A stretch of 59,537 nucleotides of DNA, from positions 1 through 59,537 of the forward strand of contig JAFTDE010000014.1 of assembly GCA_017454335.1 (NCBI GenBank), in the 5' to 3' direction. A program made the translations under genes and the position numbers. The DNA comes from Bacteroidales bacterium. GTDB lineage: Bacteria; Bacteroidota; Bacteroidia; Bacteroidales; UBA932. Shown here piece after piece: positions 16,201-24,272 of this stretch. The notes below the pieces were generated by a model, which was given only the letters and a program-made list of their open reading frames with translations, searched no databases and was not told the DNA's origin. Positions within the stretch are counted from its first letter, which is position 1; each line of letters opens with the position of its first letter.

Positions 16201-16389
16201 AACCGCCTGGTATTCCCGGTCCTTTTTTTCGTCGGAAATGGACTCGATCACGGGGTAGGGATACACGACGCCGCTGCTGCCCTGGTAAACGCGCTTCTCC
16301 AGGAAAATGGGGTTTTTCTCCGGCGTCCCCGCTTCGTAGGTCGGGATGACGACCGTCTCTTTCCAGGCTTTGACCATCTTACAGTTCAT
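13246..16389 (-). CDS. DUF5107 and tetratricopeptide repeat protein
   Basis: A 1047-aa protein without a signal peptide, likely cytoplasmic. Residues about 40-370 look like DUF5107, a beta-sandwich domain related in form to carbohydrate mutarotase-like folds, with LPELGGRVQMAYDK and GGIEFNWPQHHRPST. From about 430 to the end it is TPR-like helical repeats (LGLWYLRRGRFELAEPLFRMA, NLGLCLRYLGRPDEAYDCF and others). It is last in the operon GH2 / MFS / DUF5107. Two starts are possible, 16389 (inside the MFS gene) or 16377 (1 base after its stop). The sugar-operon context suggests handling of an imported sugar; catalytic function is not established. Confidence 0.85.
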   Translation of the reverse strand: MNCKMVKAWKETVVIPTYEAGTPEKNPIFLEKRVYQGSSGVVYPYPVIESISDEKKDREYQAVFLENEYLKVMILPELGGRVQMAYDKIAQRHFIYYNQVIKPALVGLAGPWISGGIEFNWPQHHRPSTFLPVDCRIETHPDGSATVWCNEMERMFHQRAQAGFTLRPGCAYLEIQGVLCNRSELPQTFLWWANPAVKVNDAYQSVFPPDVNAVFDHGKRAVSTFPIATGVYYKMDYSAGVDISNYRNIKVPTSYMVARSKYDFEGGYENDTRCGMLHVADHRFAPGKKQWTWGNGDFGRAWDRNLTDEDGPYIELMAGVYTENQPDFSWLMPGEEKSFVQYFFPYRELGVVKNASRDLVLNLDPAGPGQARIRVFATSRQDVQITLRREDGRVLFDSRVELSPEQLFDRVVPTGDVPFSELTVQAGALSWHPEPADSEIPPAAEAAMRPSEIASCEQLYLTGLHLEQYRHATWSAKDYYEEALRRDPSDVRNNNALGLWYLRRGRFELAEPLFRMAVKVLQKRNPNPYDGEPFYNLGLCLRYLGRPDEAYDCFCKAAWNAAWQEPAYLACARISCAGQHWEQALQELDRALWKGWHNHQVRALKAAVLRRLDRKEEALALIGESLQIDAFNYGCRWVRYLLDGSGLEEFAALMRGECENYDEIALDFCAAGLFEEADALWRFGEAQNALSEMSLYYWRYCCRAGDKSPRSAFPAFPNRLEAIAALDAQQSDPRAAWLLGNLWYDKRQYDQAQACWERAVRLDPEFPSAWRCLALVLYNKRHDSAGALAAMERAYALDESDARILMELDQLHKKLGSPAQERLDRLQTHRAQVESRDDLVLEEITLLNDLGRYAEARAKLDAHRFHPWEGGEGKVPAQYQRCRVELARQAMEAGRWTEAVALLEECLEYPHHLGEGKLYGAQEQDFYYWLGKAWKGAGDAEKARACWEKGALGNLKPVPALYYNDAKPEKIYYQGLCLAALGRRDEARAKFRMLLEYGEQHRGDEVVMDYFAVSLPDLAIWDEDLRQRNVAHCELMIALGREGLDLL

Positions 16390-17746
16390 TCTCCAGTTGT
16401 TCGAGGCTCTTCCCCTTGGTCTCCGGGCAGAAGCGGAGGAAGAACAGGAAGCCCACCAGGCAGATGCCGGCGTAGATGAGGAAGCTGCCGCTGCAGCCCA
16501 GCGATGCGTTCATGGAAGGGAAGGCGAAGGTCAGCGTACAGCTGCCCACCCACAGGGCGAAGGTACAGACCGCCATCGCGATGCCGCGCACGCGGTTCGG
16601 GAAGATTTCCGACAGCAGCACCCAGGTCACGGGCGCGAGGGTCAGGGCATAGCAGGCGATGGCCGCCACGGTCAGCAGCACCATCACGATGCCCGTCACC
16701 CCGGCGCGGAAGCACAGCCCCAGCACGCAGTAGATCAGGGCCAGTCCGCCCGAGCCGAGCAGCATCAGGCTGCGCCGGCCCCAGCGGTCCACGACCTGCA
16801 GGGCCACGATGGTGAAGATCACGTTCGCGATGCCCGTCACGATGATGTTCAGGAAGGCTTCGCTGACGGAGTAGCCCGCTCCGGCGAAGACCTCCTGGGC
16901 ATAGATGAAGATCACGTTGGTGCCGCACCACTGCTGGAACACGGCGATGAAGATGCCGAGCACCAGGATGCGTGCGTAGCGCTTGCGGAAGAGCTCCTTC
17001 AGGGTCGCCTTGTGCTCCGGAGCATCCGAGACGGAAGCGGCGATCGCCGCCAGCTCGCCGGCCGCATACGCCTTTCCGCCGATGCGGCTAAGGACGCTGC
17101 GGGCCTCTTCCTCGCGCTGGTGCAGGGCTGTCCAGCGCGGGCTCTCCGGGATGAAGAAAGACATTACGAGGAAGGCTGCAGCGGGAAGGGTCTCCGCCCA
17201 GAACATCCACCGCCAGCCCGTTTCGATGTTCCACACATCGATCTGGCCGCCCACGTCCGGCCGGGCGATCGCCCAGTTGGCGATCTGCGCAGCCAGGATG
17301 CCCAGCACGATGGTCATCTGGTTCAGGCTCACCAGGCGTCCCCGGACATCCGCTGGAGAAACTTCGGCGATGTACATCGGGGACAGGGCGGAAGCGATGC
17401 CGATGCCCACGCCGCCCACCAGACGCGCGACGCAGAAGCCGCCGAATACGTTGAAGAGGCCCGTGGTCACGGCGCTGAGGGTGAACAGCACGGCCGCCAG
17501 GATCAGCAGGGGCTTGCGCCCGTAGCGGTCCGCCAGCGCCCCGGCGGTCAGGGCGCCGAACATGCATCCCACGAGGGCGGCGCTGGTGGCGATGCCCTGC
17601 AGTACCGGGCTGCCGCCCAGGCCGAAGAAAGCTTCGTAAAACTTGACCGCCCCGCCGATCACGACCCAGTCGTATCCGAACAGCAGGCCGCCCATCGCGG
17701 AGACGAGGCAGATGAAATAGATGAATCGTTTGTTGTATCCGCTCAT
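16379..17746 (-). CDS. Sugar porter family MFS transporter
   Basis: A 455-aa, 12-segment inner-membrane proton-coupled sugar importer of the XylE/AraE/GalP type. Family motifs are present: GGLLFGYDWVVIGGA in the first helix, DRYGRKP after helix 2, PMYIAEVSPADVRGRLVSLNQ after helix 4, PESPRW before the central loop, and PETKGKSLEQLENEL at the C-terminus. Normal length for the family. It starts 3 bp after the GH2 stop and is followed at once by DUF5107-TPR. Given the GH2 enzyme upstream, galactose or another neutral hexose or pentose is the likely substrate; which one cannot be read from sequence. Confidence 0.93.
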   Translation of the reverse strand: MSGYNKRFIYFICLVSAMGGLLFGYDWVVIGGAVKFYEAFFGLGGSPVLQGIATSAALVGCMFGALTAGALADRYGRKPLLILAAVLFTLSAVTTGLFNVFGGFCVARLVGGVGIGIASALSPMYIAEVSPADVRGRLVSLNQMTIVLGILAAQIANWAIARPDVGGQIDVWNIETGWRWMFWAETLPAAAFLVMSFFIPESPRWTALHQREEEARSVLSRIGGKAYAAGELAAIAASVSDAPEHKATLKELFRKRYARILVLGIFIAVFQQWCGTNVIFIYAQEVFAGAGYSVSEAFLNIIVTGIANVIFTIVALQVVDRWGRRSLMLLGSGGLALIYCVLGLCFRAGVTGIVMVLLTVAAIACYALTLAPVTWVLLSEIFPNRVRGIAMAVCTFALWVGSCTLTFAFPSMNASLGCSGSFLIYAGICLVGFLFFLRFCPETKGKSLEQLENEL

Positions 17747-17749
17747 CGC

Positions 17750-20179
17750 TTAACGTGTTTTGATGTCGATGGAAGCGTCTCCCCATTCGCTGGAGACGGT
17801 GAGGGTGGCGGTGCCTTTCCCGCCTTGCAGGGAACGGACGACAGCCAGGGCCTTGCCGCTGAAGAGCGCCTTCCGCTCGCCTTTCAGGCAGAGGGTGTCC
17901 GCGGCGTTGCCGTTGTCCACGCCGAACAGTTCGCCCGTACCTTCGACGCGGAAGCGCAGCATGGCATCGGCGGTCGGAACCGGCCGTCCCTGTGCATCCA
18001 CCGCCTCGACGGTGACGTAGCTGAGGTCATATCCGTCCGCGTCGATGGTGCTGCGGTCGGCCGTGAGCCGCAGGGCCGCGGCGGGCCCGGCGGTCTCGCG
18101 CACGGCCCGCGCGACCTCCCGGCCGTCCTTGTAGGAAACGGCCTCGATCTTCCCGGGCTCGAAAGGCACTTCAGCCCAGAAGGCGTGCAGGCGGTCGGAG
18201 GTCTTGGCGCTGCGTCCCAGGGACTTCCCGTTGAGGAACAGCTCGACCTCGTCCGCGTTGTTGTAATAGGCCCAGACGTCGAGCTTCTCGCCCGGCGTCC
18301 AGTTCCAGTGCGGCAGCAGGTGCAGCATCGTTTCGTCGGTCCATTCCGACTGGTACATGTAGTAGGGATCCTTGGGGAATCCGGCCAGGTCCACGAATCC
18401 GAAATAGGAACTGCGGGAAGGCCAGCCGAAAGCGGTGGGTTCGCCCAGGTAGTCGAATCCGGTCCAGACGAAGACGCCGGCCACGAAATCGCGGTCGCGC
18501 ACGGGGATCCAGGCGTTCTGGTGCGTGTCGGTCACGCTCCACACCGAACGGCAGTTGTCGTAGGCCGTGCACTGGTTCGGAATCGTCCCCTTCATCTCCT
18601 CCTCGCTGGGCCTGGGAACGCCGGCCATGGGCGACCAGCCCGCGATGCGGATGCCGGTGGAGGGCTGGTAGTAGATGCCGCGGCTGTTCTGCGCGGATAC
18701 GGTCTCGGAGGCGACGATCGGCATGCCCGGGAACCAGACACGCAGCGAGTCGTAGCCGTGCGGACGGTAGTTCAGTCCGATGACATCGAGAGCGCCGCTG
18801 GTGTAGAGGTTGTTCGTCCGCGAGAGCTGGTGCCCGCCGCAGGTGATGGCGCGCGTAGGGTCGGCGCTGCGGACCAGCTCGGCCATCCGGCGGGTCAGCG
18901 CCCGGTTGGCCTCGTTGGCTTCGGGGGTGCGTCCGCCCTGCTCGGAAATCTCGTTGGCGAGGCTCCAGAGGATGATGCTGGGGTGGTTGCGGTCGCGTTT
19001 CACCAGGTCCAGCACGTCCGCCTCCCACCAGTCGTCGAAGAAACGGCTGTATCCGCCGCGCGTCTTGCCTGAGCGCCATTCGTCAAAAGCTTCGTCCATC
19101 ACCAGCAGGCCCATTTCGTCGCACAGGTCCAACAGTTCCGGCGTCGGCGGGTTGTGGGCGGTGCGCACGGCATTGACGCCCGCCGCCGTCAGGATCTCCA
19201 GCTGGCGCTGCAGGGCGCGGCGGTGTACGGCGCTGCCGATGCAGCCCAGGTCGTGGTGCAGGCATACGCCCAGCAATTTGACGACCCGTCCGTTGAGGAG
19301 GAATCCCCGGTCGGCGTCCCAGCGGGTCTCACGGAAGCCGAAGCGCGTCGTGACGCGGTCCAGGACCTTCCTGCCGGCGCGCAGTTCGGTTTCGACGGTG
19401 TACAGATAAGGATCCGTAACATCCCAGCGCTGCGGCCGTCGCACGCGGATGGGTGCTTCGCCGCTTCCTTTCGCCACCAGCTTCCCGCGGGCGTTGCGGA
19501 TGCGGTGGAATACGGTGTATGTGCCGCCCTCAGGGGCATCCAGTTCCGTCCGGACCAGCACGGTGGCCTCGGTGTCCGAGATCTCGGGCGTGGTCACGAA
19601 TACGCCGTTGTAAGCGATCCGCGCCGTTCCGGTGCGGACCAGGCGCACATTGCGGTAGATGCCGCTGCCGGTGTACCAGCGGCCGCTGGGCTGGATGGAA
19701 TGGTCCACCCGCACGGCGATCACGTTGTCCTGTCCGGCCGGGTTGAGCAGGGACGAAATGTCCAGGCAGAACGAACTGTATCCATAGGGCCTTCCGCCGG
19801 CTTCCCGCCCGTTGACCCACACGGTGCTGTTCATGTAGATGCCGTCGAATTCGATGGCGATGCGCTCCTCTTCCGGCGTGATGAAATGCTTGCGGTACCA
19901 TCCGATGCCGCCGGGCAGGGCGCCGCCGTTGACCCCGGCCGGATGGGCGGGGGAGAATTCCCCTTCGATGCTCCAGTCGTGGGGCAGGTGCAGGCTGCGC
20001 CAGCCGCTGTCGTCAAAGGTGGCTTCGGCACGCGCCGGGTCGTCCCCGAGGCTGAAGCGCCAGCCGAAATTGAAGTCCTCGACCGTCCGCACGGCCGGGC
20101 GCGCCAGGGCGGAGAGGGAGAGCAGGAGAGCGAGAACTGCCACGGAAAAGGTCCGGAGCAGGCTATCAGTTCGTGTCAT
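17750..20179 (-). CDS. GH2 family glycoside hydrolase, beta-galactosidase-like
   Basis: About 809 aa from the ATG at 20179. The open frame continues to 20266, but a promoter -7 box sits at 20196-20203 and a clear signal peptide starts at 20179 (LLRTFSVAVLALLLSLSALA). GH2 architecture: jelly-roll sugar-binding domain (FNFGWRFSLGD, LPHDWSIEGEFSP), immunoglobulin-like domain, catalytic barrel, then extra C-terminal Ig-like domains (DUF4982-like ending). Catalytic acid/base Glu410 in LANEISEQG and nucleophile Glu492 in VASETVSA. Exported, probably periplasmic. First gene of the operon with the sugar porter. Beta-galactosidase is the commonest activity of this layout, but other GH2 specificities are possible. 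Confidence 0.92.
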   Translation of the reverse strand: MTRTDSLLRTFSVAVLALLLSLSALARPAVRTVEDFNFGWRFSLGDDPARAEATFDDSGWRSLHLPHDWSIEGEFSPAHPAGVNGGALPGGIGWYRKHFITPEEERIAIEFDGIYMNSTVWVNGREAGGRPYGYSSFCLDISSLLNPAGQDNVIAVRVDHSIQPSGRWYTGSGIYRNVRLVRTGTARIAYNGVFVTTPEISDTEATVLVRTELDAPEGGTYTVFHRIRNARGKLVAKGSGEAPIRVRRPQRWDVTDPYLYTVETELRAGRKVLDRVTTRFGFRETRWDADRGFLLNGRVVKLLGVCLHHDLGCIGSAVHRRALQRQLEILTAAGVNAVRTAHNPPTPELLDLCDEMGLLVMDEAFDEWRSGKTRGGYSRFFDDWWEADVLDLVKRDRNHPSIILWSLANEISEQGGRTPEANEANRALTRRMAELVRSADPTRAITCGGHQLSRTNNLYTSGALDVIGLNYRPHGYDSLRVWFPGMPIVASETVSAQNSRGIYYQPSTGIRIAGWSPMAGVPRPSEEEMKGTIPNQCTAYDNCRSVWSVTDTHQNAWIPVRDRDFVAGVFVWTGFDYLGEPTAFGWPSRSSYFGFVDLAGFPKDPYYMYQSEWTDETMLHLLPHWNWTPGEKLDVWAYYNNADEVELFLNGKSLGRSAKTSDRLHAFWAEVPFEPGKIEAVSYKDGREVARAVRETAGPAAALRLTADRSTIDADGYDLSYVTVEAVDAQGRPVPTADAMLRFRVEGTGELFGVDNGNAADTLCLKGERKALFSGKALAVVRSLQGGKGTATLTVSSEWGDASIDIKTR

Positions 20180-20195
20180 GGAGCCGTTGTTTTTA

Positions 20196-20203
20196 CAAAT
20201 ATA
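20196..20203 (-). promoter_or_regulatory. -7 promoter box for the GH2 operon
   Basis: TATATTTG on the minus strand, 16 bp ahead of the ATG at 20179. It decides the start codon, because a longer reading frame would enclose the promoter. Confidence 0.65.
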
Positions 20204-20233
20204 GTAAAAAAGGCCCAATAGCGGACGGCCTCC

Positions 20234-20276
20234 AAAAAAATGGACTTCCTGTGGCCATCTGCGCACGGGAAGTCCA
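20234..20276 (-). terminator. Intrinsic terminator after the ACT-domain gene
   Basis: Perfect 9-bp inverted repeat, 20241-20249 with 20268-20276 (TGGACTTCC arm), followed on the minus strand by seven T (20234-20240). It lies 24 bp past the stop at 20300 and insulates the GH2 promoter. Confidence 0.92.
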
Positions 20277-20299
20277 AACTTTCAACAGGCGATGTCGTT

Positions 20300-20728
20300 C
20301 TAGACGAACTTCGAGAGGTCCTTTTCTTCGATGAAGGTGAGTTTGTTGTCCAGGATAACCTGGCGGGCCTTTTCGGCGTTGTCCGTGCGGAAGATCAGCA
20401 CGCCCTTGCCGGCCAGCAGGAAGGAATACAGATAGGCGATGCTGATGCCTTCGCGGGCGAAGAGCTCGATGGCGTCGGCGGCCCGGCCGGGCACGTCGTC
20501 CAGTTCCAGGGCGAAGACCTCGCACAGCGAGACAGCCACACCGGCCTTCTTCAGGACCTCGTAAGCGCGGGGAGGTTCGCTGCAGATGATGCGGCAGATG
20601 CCGTAATCCGCCGTGTCTGCGATGGTTGTCGCAATCAGTTGGATGCCCTCCTGCTTGAGGAGTTTGAGGACCATGACGAGGGTCCCGGACTTATTCTCGA
20701 TAAAAACGGAAAGTTGATTGACTGTCAT
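20300..20728 (-). CDS. Tandem ACT-domain protein (amino-acid binding)
   Basis: A 142-aa protein made of two ACT domains. The first (residues 1-67) begins VNQLSVFIENKSGTLVMVLKLLKQEGI; the second (about 70-140) contains VPGRAADAIELFAREGISIAYLYSF. ACT domains bind amino acids and regulate enzymes or transcripts. Free-standing tandem-ACT proteins of this kind occur in Bacteroidetes and archaea near indolepyruvate oxidoreductase and phenylacetate-CoA ligase genes, as I recall. Those genes are here too, but 27 kb away (47.7-52.5 kb). It has its own promoter (20757-20764) and terminator (20234-20276), so it is a one-gene unit next to, not in, the long amino-acid operon. Confidence 0.85.
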   Translation of the reverse strand: MTVNQLSVFIENKSGTLVMVLKLLKQEGIQLIATTIADTADYGICRIICSEPPRAYEVLKKAGVAVSLCEVFALELDDVPGRAADAIELFAREGISIAYLYSFLLAGKGVLIFRTDNAEKARQVILDNKLTFIEEKDLSKFV

Positions 20729-20756
20729 AATCGTGGTGTTTGTGCGTTTTCCGGGT

Positions 20757-20764
20757 CAAAGATA
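20757..20764 (-). promoter_or_regulatory. -7 promoter box for the ACT-domain gene
   Basis: TATCTTTG on the minus strand, 28 bp ahead of the ATG at 20728 and just past the lysA stop at 20783. Confidence 0.7.
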
Positions 20765-20782
20765 AGAAAAACTGCGGAATAA

Positions 20783-21937
20783 TCACTCATCGAAACAACT
20801 GGGCGGCAGCGGCCGGCAGTTGTACTGCGAAGCCATGGATTCCCCGTAGGCGCCGGCGCTGCGGATGGCGATCAGGTCACCCCGGTGGCAACGGTCGATC
20901 GACGCGCCCTTGACGAAGACGTCCGAACTCTCGCAGACCGGTCCCACGACGTCGTAGATCTCTTCCGCCTCGTCGGAGGAAATGTTCTCCACGCGGTGGT
21001 AGGCCTTGTACAGGGCGGGGCGGATGAGCTCGGTCATGCTGGCGTCGATGATGGCGAAACGCTTGGTCGTGCCCTCCTTGACATACAGCACGCGCGAGAT
21101 CAGGCTGCCGCACGGAGCGACGATGCTCCTTCCGGGCTCGAAGTGGACCAGCGTCCCTTCGGGCAGCTTGAGGTGCCGGCGGAAGGTGTCGAAGTAGGCG
21201 GCGAAATCCGCGATGTCCAGGTGGTTGGGATGCTGGTAATTGATGCCCAGCCCGCCGCCGACGTTGATGTCCCCGAGGGGCAGGCCGCTGCGGAGTATCC
21301 GCTCGGCGATCTGGTTGATGCGGTTGCACAGCGCGACGAAATCCGCCATGTCCAGGATCTGGGATCCGATGTGGAAGTGCAGGCCGCAGTAGCGCAGGTT
21401 CGGCAGGCGCTGCGTCAGCAGGAGGATGTCCGGCAGTTGTTCGTAATTGATGCCGAATTTGTTCTCGGCCAGTCCGGTCGTGATGTTCGCATGCGTGTGC
21501 GCGCCGATATCGGGATTGACCCGCAGGCTGACGGGGGCCGTCCGGCCCATCCCGCCCGCGATCTCGTTGATGACTTCGAGTTCCGCGGCGGATTCGGCGT
21601 TGAAACGCCCGATGCCGCTCTGCAGGGCGAAGCGGATCTCGTCGTCGCTCTTGCCCACGCCGGCATAGAAGATGCTCTCCGGCCGGAAACCGTTCTCCAG
21701 CGCCGCACGGACCTCGCCGCCGCTGACGCAGTCCGCACCCAGCCCGGCCGCTGCGATGGTGCGCAGGATGACCGGGTTGGCGTTGGCCTTGACGGCGTAG
21801 TGCACCCGGTATTCGGGGTTGAGGTCCAGCTGGGCGCGGACGGTGTCGAGGGTCCGGCGCAGCAGGGCCAGGTCGTAATAGTAGAACGGGGTCTTCAGTT
21901 CCCGGAAGCGCCCGATGGGAAAACTACCTTTCAGCAT
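20783..21937 (-). CDS. lysA: Diaminopimelate decarboxylase
   Basis: A 384-aa fold-III PLP enzyme that decarboxylates meso-diaminopimelate to L-lysine, the last lysine step. The PLP lysine is Lys50 in VHYAVKANANP. Further motifs are GGEVRAALENGF, LRVNPDIGAHTHANITTG (a family His), GLHFHIGSQI, NVGGGLGINY, FEPGRSIVAPCG (substrate phosphate and carboxylate side) and GPVCESSDVF with the Cys of the partner-supplied active site. Slightly short for the family but complete. It starts 1 bp after the lysC stop and closes the long operon. Confidence 0.96.
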   Translation of the reverse strand: MLKGSFPIGRFRELKTPFYYYDLALLRRTLDTVRAQLDLNPEYRVHYAVKANANPVILRTIAAAGLGADCVSGGEVRAALENGFRPESIFYAGVGKSDDEIRFALQSGIGRFNAESAAELEVINEIAGGMGRTAPVSLRVNPDIGAHTHANITTGLAENKFGINYEQLPDILLLTQRLPNLRYCGLHFHIGSQILDMADFVALCNRINQIAERILRSGLPLGDINVGGGLGINYQHPNHLDIADFAAYFDTFRRHLKLPEGTLVHFEPGRSIVAPCGSLISRVLYVKEGTTKRFAIIDASMTELIRPALYKAYHRVENISSDEAEEIYDVVGPVCESSDVFVKGASIDRCHRGDLIAIRSAGAYGESMASQYNCRPLPPSCFDE

Positions 21938-21938
21938 C

Positions 21939-23249
21939 TCAGAACAGGGATTTGCTCAGGGCGCGCAGGGCGCGTTCCTTGTCTTCGCCCTTGACCAGGA
22001 AGGAAATGTTGTAGTTGCTGCCGCCGAACGAAACCATGCGCACCGGGATGTCGCGCATGGCGTCCATCGCGCGGGACTCGAATCCGACGTTCTCCCAGTC
22101 CATGTCACCCACCACGCAGATGATGCACATGTCCAGATCCACCGACACGGTGCCGTAGCGCTTGAGGTCGTGGACGATCTCGCTGAGGTGGCGCGTGTCG
22201 TCGATGGACATCGAAACGCCGACCTCCGAGGTGCAGATCATGTCGATCGAGGTCTGGTAGCTCTCGAAAATCTCGAAGACGCGGCGCAGGAAGCCGTGTG
22301 CCAGCAGCATGCGCGAAGATTTGATCTTGATGGCGGTGATGTTGTCCTTGGCGGCGACGGCCTTGATGGTCCCGTGCTCGGACTCGTTGTTGATCAGGGT
22401 GCCCGGGGCCGACGGATCCATCGTGTTCAGCAGGCGCACCGGGATGTTGGCGAACTTGGCCGGCTGGATGCAGGTCGGGTGCAGGATCTTGGCCCCGAAA
22501 TAGCCCAGCTCGGCCGCTTCTTCGAAGTGCAGGTGGCGCACCGGCTGGGTGCCTTCCACGATGCGGGGATCGTTGTTGTGCATCCCGTCGATGTCCGTCC
22601 AGATCTGGATCTCCTCGGCGCCGACGGCCGCTCCGATCAGCGAGGCGGAGTAGTCGGAACCGCCGCGCTGGAGGTTGTCCACCTCGTCGTGGGCGTTCCG
22701 GCAGATGAAGCCCTGGGTGATGTACAGGTCCGCTTCCGGGGCGGACTCCAGGACGGCCTGCAGGTGCTCGCGGATGTAGTCGGTGTCCGGTTCGCCGCGC
22801 ATGTCGATCTTCATGAAGTCCAGCGCGGGCAGCAGCACGGCCTTCACGCCCTGCTCCTGCAGGTACAGGGCCATCATCCGGGTCGAGATGAGTTCTCCCT
22901 GGGCGACGATGATCTTCTCTTCGACCTGCGTGAACAGCTGCTTGGTGAAGGTCTCGAGGTACTCGAAGATGGAATGGACGTAGTCGGTCGCCTCTTTCTT
23001 CGCCTCCTTGGTCTTGTAAAGCTGGGCGATGTGCTGGTCGTATTTCGCCTGCAGGCGGGCGATGGTGTCCTTGGCGCCCTCGGCGTTCTTGTTGTACAGG
23101 TAGCCCGTGATCTCCACGAGCGAGTTGGTCGTTCCGGACATGGCGGACAGGACGACGATGTTCCTGCCGGATTTCGTCACCAGGTCGGCGACATGCTGGA
23201 TTCTTTGTGCGGAGCCCACGGATGTGCCCCCGAATTTCAGGACTTTCAT
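21939..23249 (-). CDS. lysC: Aspartate kinase, monofunctional
   Basis: A 436-aa kinase making L-4-aspartyl phosphate, entry to the aspartate family. The N-terminal kinase domain opens MKVLKFGGTSVGSAQ; GGSDYSASLIG, WTDIDGMHNNDPRI and LGYFGAKILHPTCIQPA follow. The last 150 or so residues form paired ACT regulatory domains (IKSSRMLLAHGFLRRVFEIF, VDLDMCIICVVGD). Its place next to lysA suggests a lysine-linked isozyme, while the second kinase is fused in thrA at 40839. The gene is 12 bp downstream of asnA and 1 bp upstream of lysA. Confidence 0.96.
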   Translation of the reverse strand: MKVLKFGGTSVGSAQRIQHVADLVTKSGRNIVVLSAMSGTTNSLVEITGYLYNKNAEGAKDTIARLQAKYDQHIAQLYKTKEAKKEATDYVHSIFEYLETFTKQLFTQVEEKIIVAQGELISTRMMALYLQEQGVKAVLLPALDFMKIDMRGEPDTDYIREHLQAVLESAPEADLYITQGFICRNAHDEVDNLQRGGSDYSASLIGAAVGAEEIQIWTDIDGMHNNDPRIVEGTQPVRHLHFEEAAELGYFGAKILHPTCIQPAKFANIPVRLLNTMDPSAPGTLINNESEHGTIKAVAAKDNITAIKIKSSRMLLAHGFLRRVFEIFESYQTSIDMICTSEVGVSMSIDDTRHLSEIVHDLKRYGTVSVDLDMCIICVVGDMDWENVGFESRAMDAMRDIPVRMVSFGGSNYNISFLVKGEDKERALRALSKSLF

Positions 23250-23261
23250 ATCTGAGGTTGC

Positions 23262-24272
23262 TTAAGCCAATACAATACCCGCGTCCTTGCAGGCGCGGAC
23301 CATTTCTTCGGGCCAGATGCTGCTCTGGATCTCGCCGATGTGCGCTTTGCGCAGCAGGAACATGCACAGCCGGGACTGGCCGATACCGCCGCCGATGGAC
23401 AGGGGCAGCCGGCCGTCCAGCAGCATGCGGTGGAAGCGCAGTTCCCGCTTCCACAGCTCACCCTTGGCGGCGAGCTGGGCGAGCAGGCTGTCGCGGTCCA
23501 CGCGGATGCCCATGCTGGAGATCTCGAAGGATCGTTCCAGCACCGGGTTCCACAGCAGGATGTCCCCGTTCAGGGACCAGTCGTCGTAGTCCGCGGCCCG
23601 GCCGTCGTGGATGCTGCCGTCCGACAGCGGTCCGCCGATGCCGATGATGAAAACCGCTTTGTACTCACGCGTGATGGCATCTTCGCGCTCTTTGGCGCTC
23701 AGGCCCGGATAGCGCTGAAGCAGTTCTTCGGAGGTGATGAAGCGGATGCTGTCCGGCAGGATCGGGGTGATCTGCGGGAATTCGACGAAGAGCTTGTTCT
23801 CCGTGACCTTGATGGCCTCGAAGATGCGTACGACGGTGCGTTTCAGGAAATCCAGGTTCCGGTCCTGCGCCGTAATCACCTTTTCCCAGTCCCACTGGTC
23901 CACGTAGATCGAATGCAGGTTGTCCAGGTCCTCGTCCGGCCGGAGCGCGTTCATGTCGGTATAGATGCCGCGGCCCGGCGCGACCCCCATTTCGGCGAGT
24001 TTGAGGCGTTTCCACTTGGCCAGGGAATGCACGACCTCGGCCTTGCGGTCGTCCATCGACTTGATCGGGAAACTCACCGGCCGCTCGACGCCGTTCAGGT
24101 CGTCGTTGATGCCCTCGCCGCTCAGCACGACCATCGGGGCCGTGACGCGCAGCAGGGCCAGCTGGGCGGACAGGTTGTCCTGGAACATGTTCTTGACGGA
24201 CTTGATCGCTTTTTCCGTGTTTTCGGCGTTCCCGAGCAGGTTGTGGTAGCCTTTCGGCAGTATCAGTGTCAT
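23262..24272 (-). CDS. asnA: Aspartate-ammonia ligase (asparagine synthetase A)
   Basis: About 336 aa from the ATG at 24272, matching AsnA in length. The upstream extension of the frame overlaps metX in another frame and is not coding. The enzyme makes asparagine from aspartate, ammonia and ATP and has a class II aminoacyl-tRNA synthetase fold. Visible motifs: VVLSGEGINDDLNGVERPVSF, IYTDMNALRPDEDLDNLHSIYVDQWDWEK and, near the C-terminus, GGGIGQSRLCMFLLRKAHIGE (class II motif 3). Its ATG overlaps the metX stop (ATGA). It draws on the same aspartate pool as lysC. Confidence 0.97.
   Translation of the reverse strand: MTLILPKGYHNLLGNAENTEKAIKSVKNMFQDNLSAQLALLRVTAPMVVLSGEGINDDLNGVERPVSFPIKSMDDRKAEVVHSLAKWKRLKLAEMGVAPGRGIYTDMNALRPDEDLDNLHSIYVDQWDWEKVITAQDRNLDFLKRTVVRIFEAIKVTENKLFVEFPQITPILPDSIRFITSEELLQRYPGLSAKEREDAITREYKAVFIIGIGGPLSDGSIHDGRAADYDDWSLNGDILLWNPVLERSFEISSMGIRVDRDSLLAQLAAKGELWKRELRFHRMLLDGRLPLSIGGGIGQSRLCMFLLRKAHIGEIQSSIWPEEMVRACKDAGIVLA

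Noticed and set aside
13654-16479. Long plus-strand open frame of 941 codons opposite DUF5107-TPR, and many similar long antisense frames
   Set aside because: High GC makes stop codons rare on the opposite strand. These frames lack domains, signal peptides and RBS, and lie fully inside recognisable genes.
20180-20266. N-terminal extension of the GH2 protein
   Set aside because: It would enclose the -7 box at 20196-20203 and the terminator arm of the upstream unit, and would put 29 residues ahead of a clear signal peptide.
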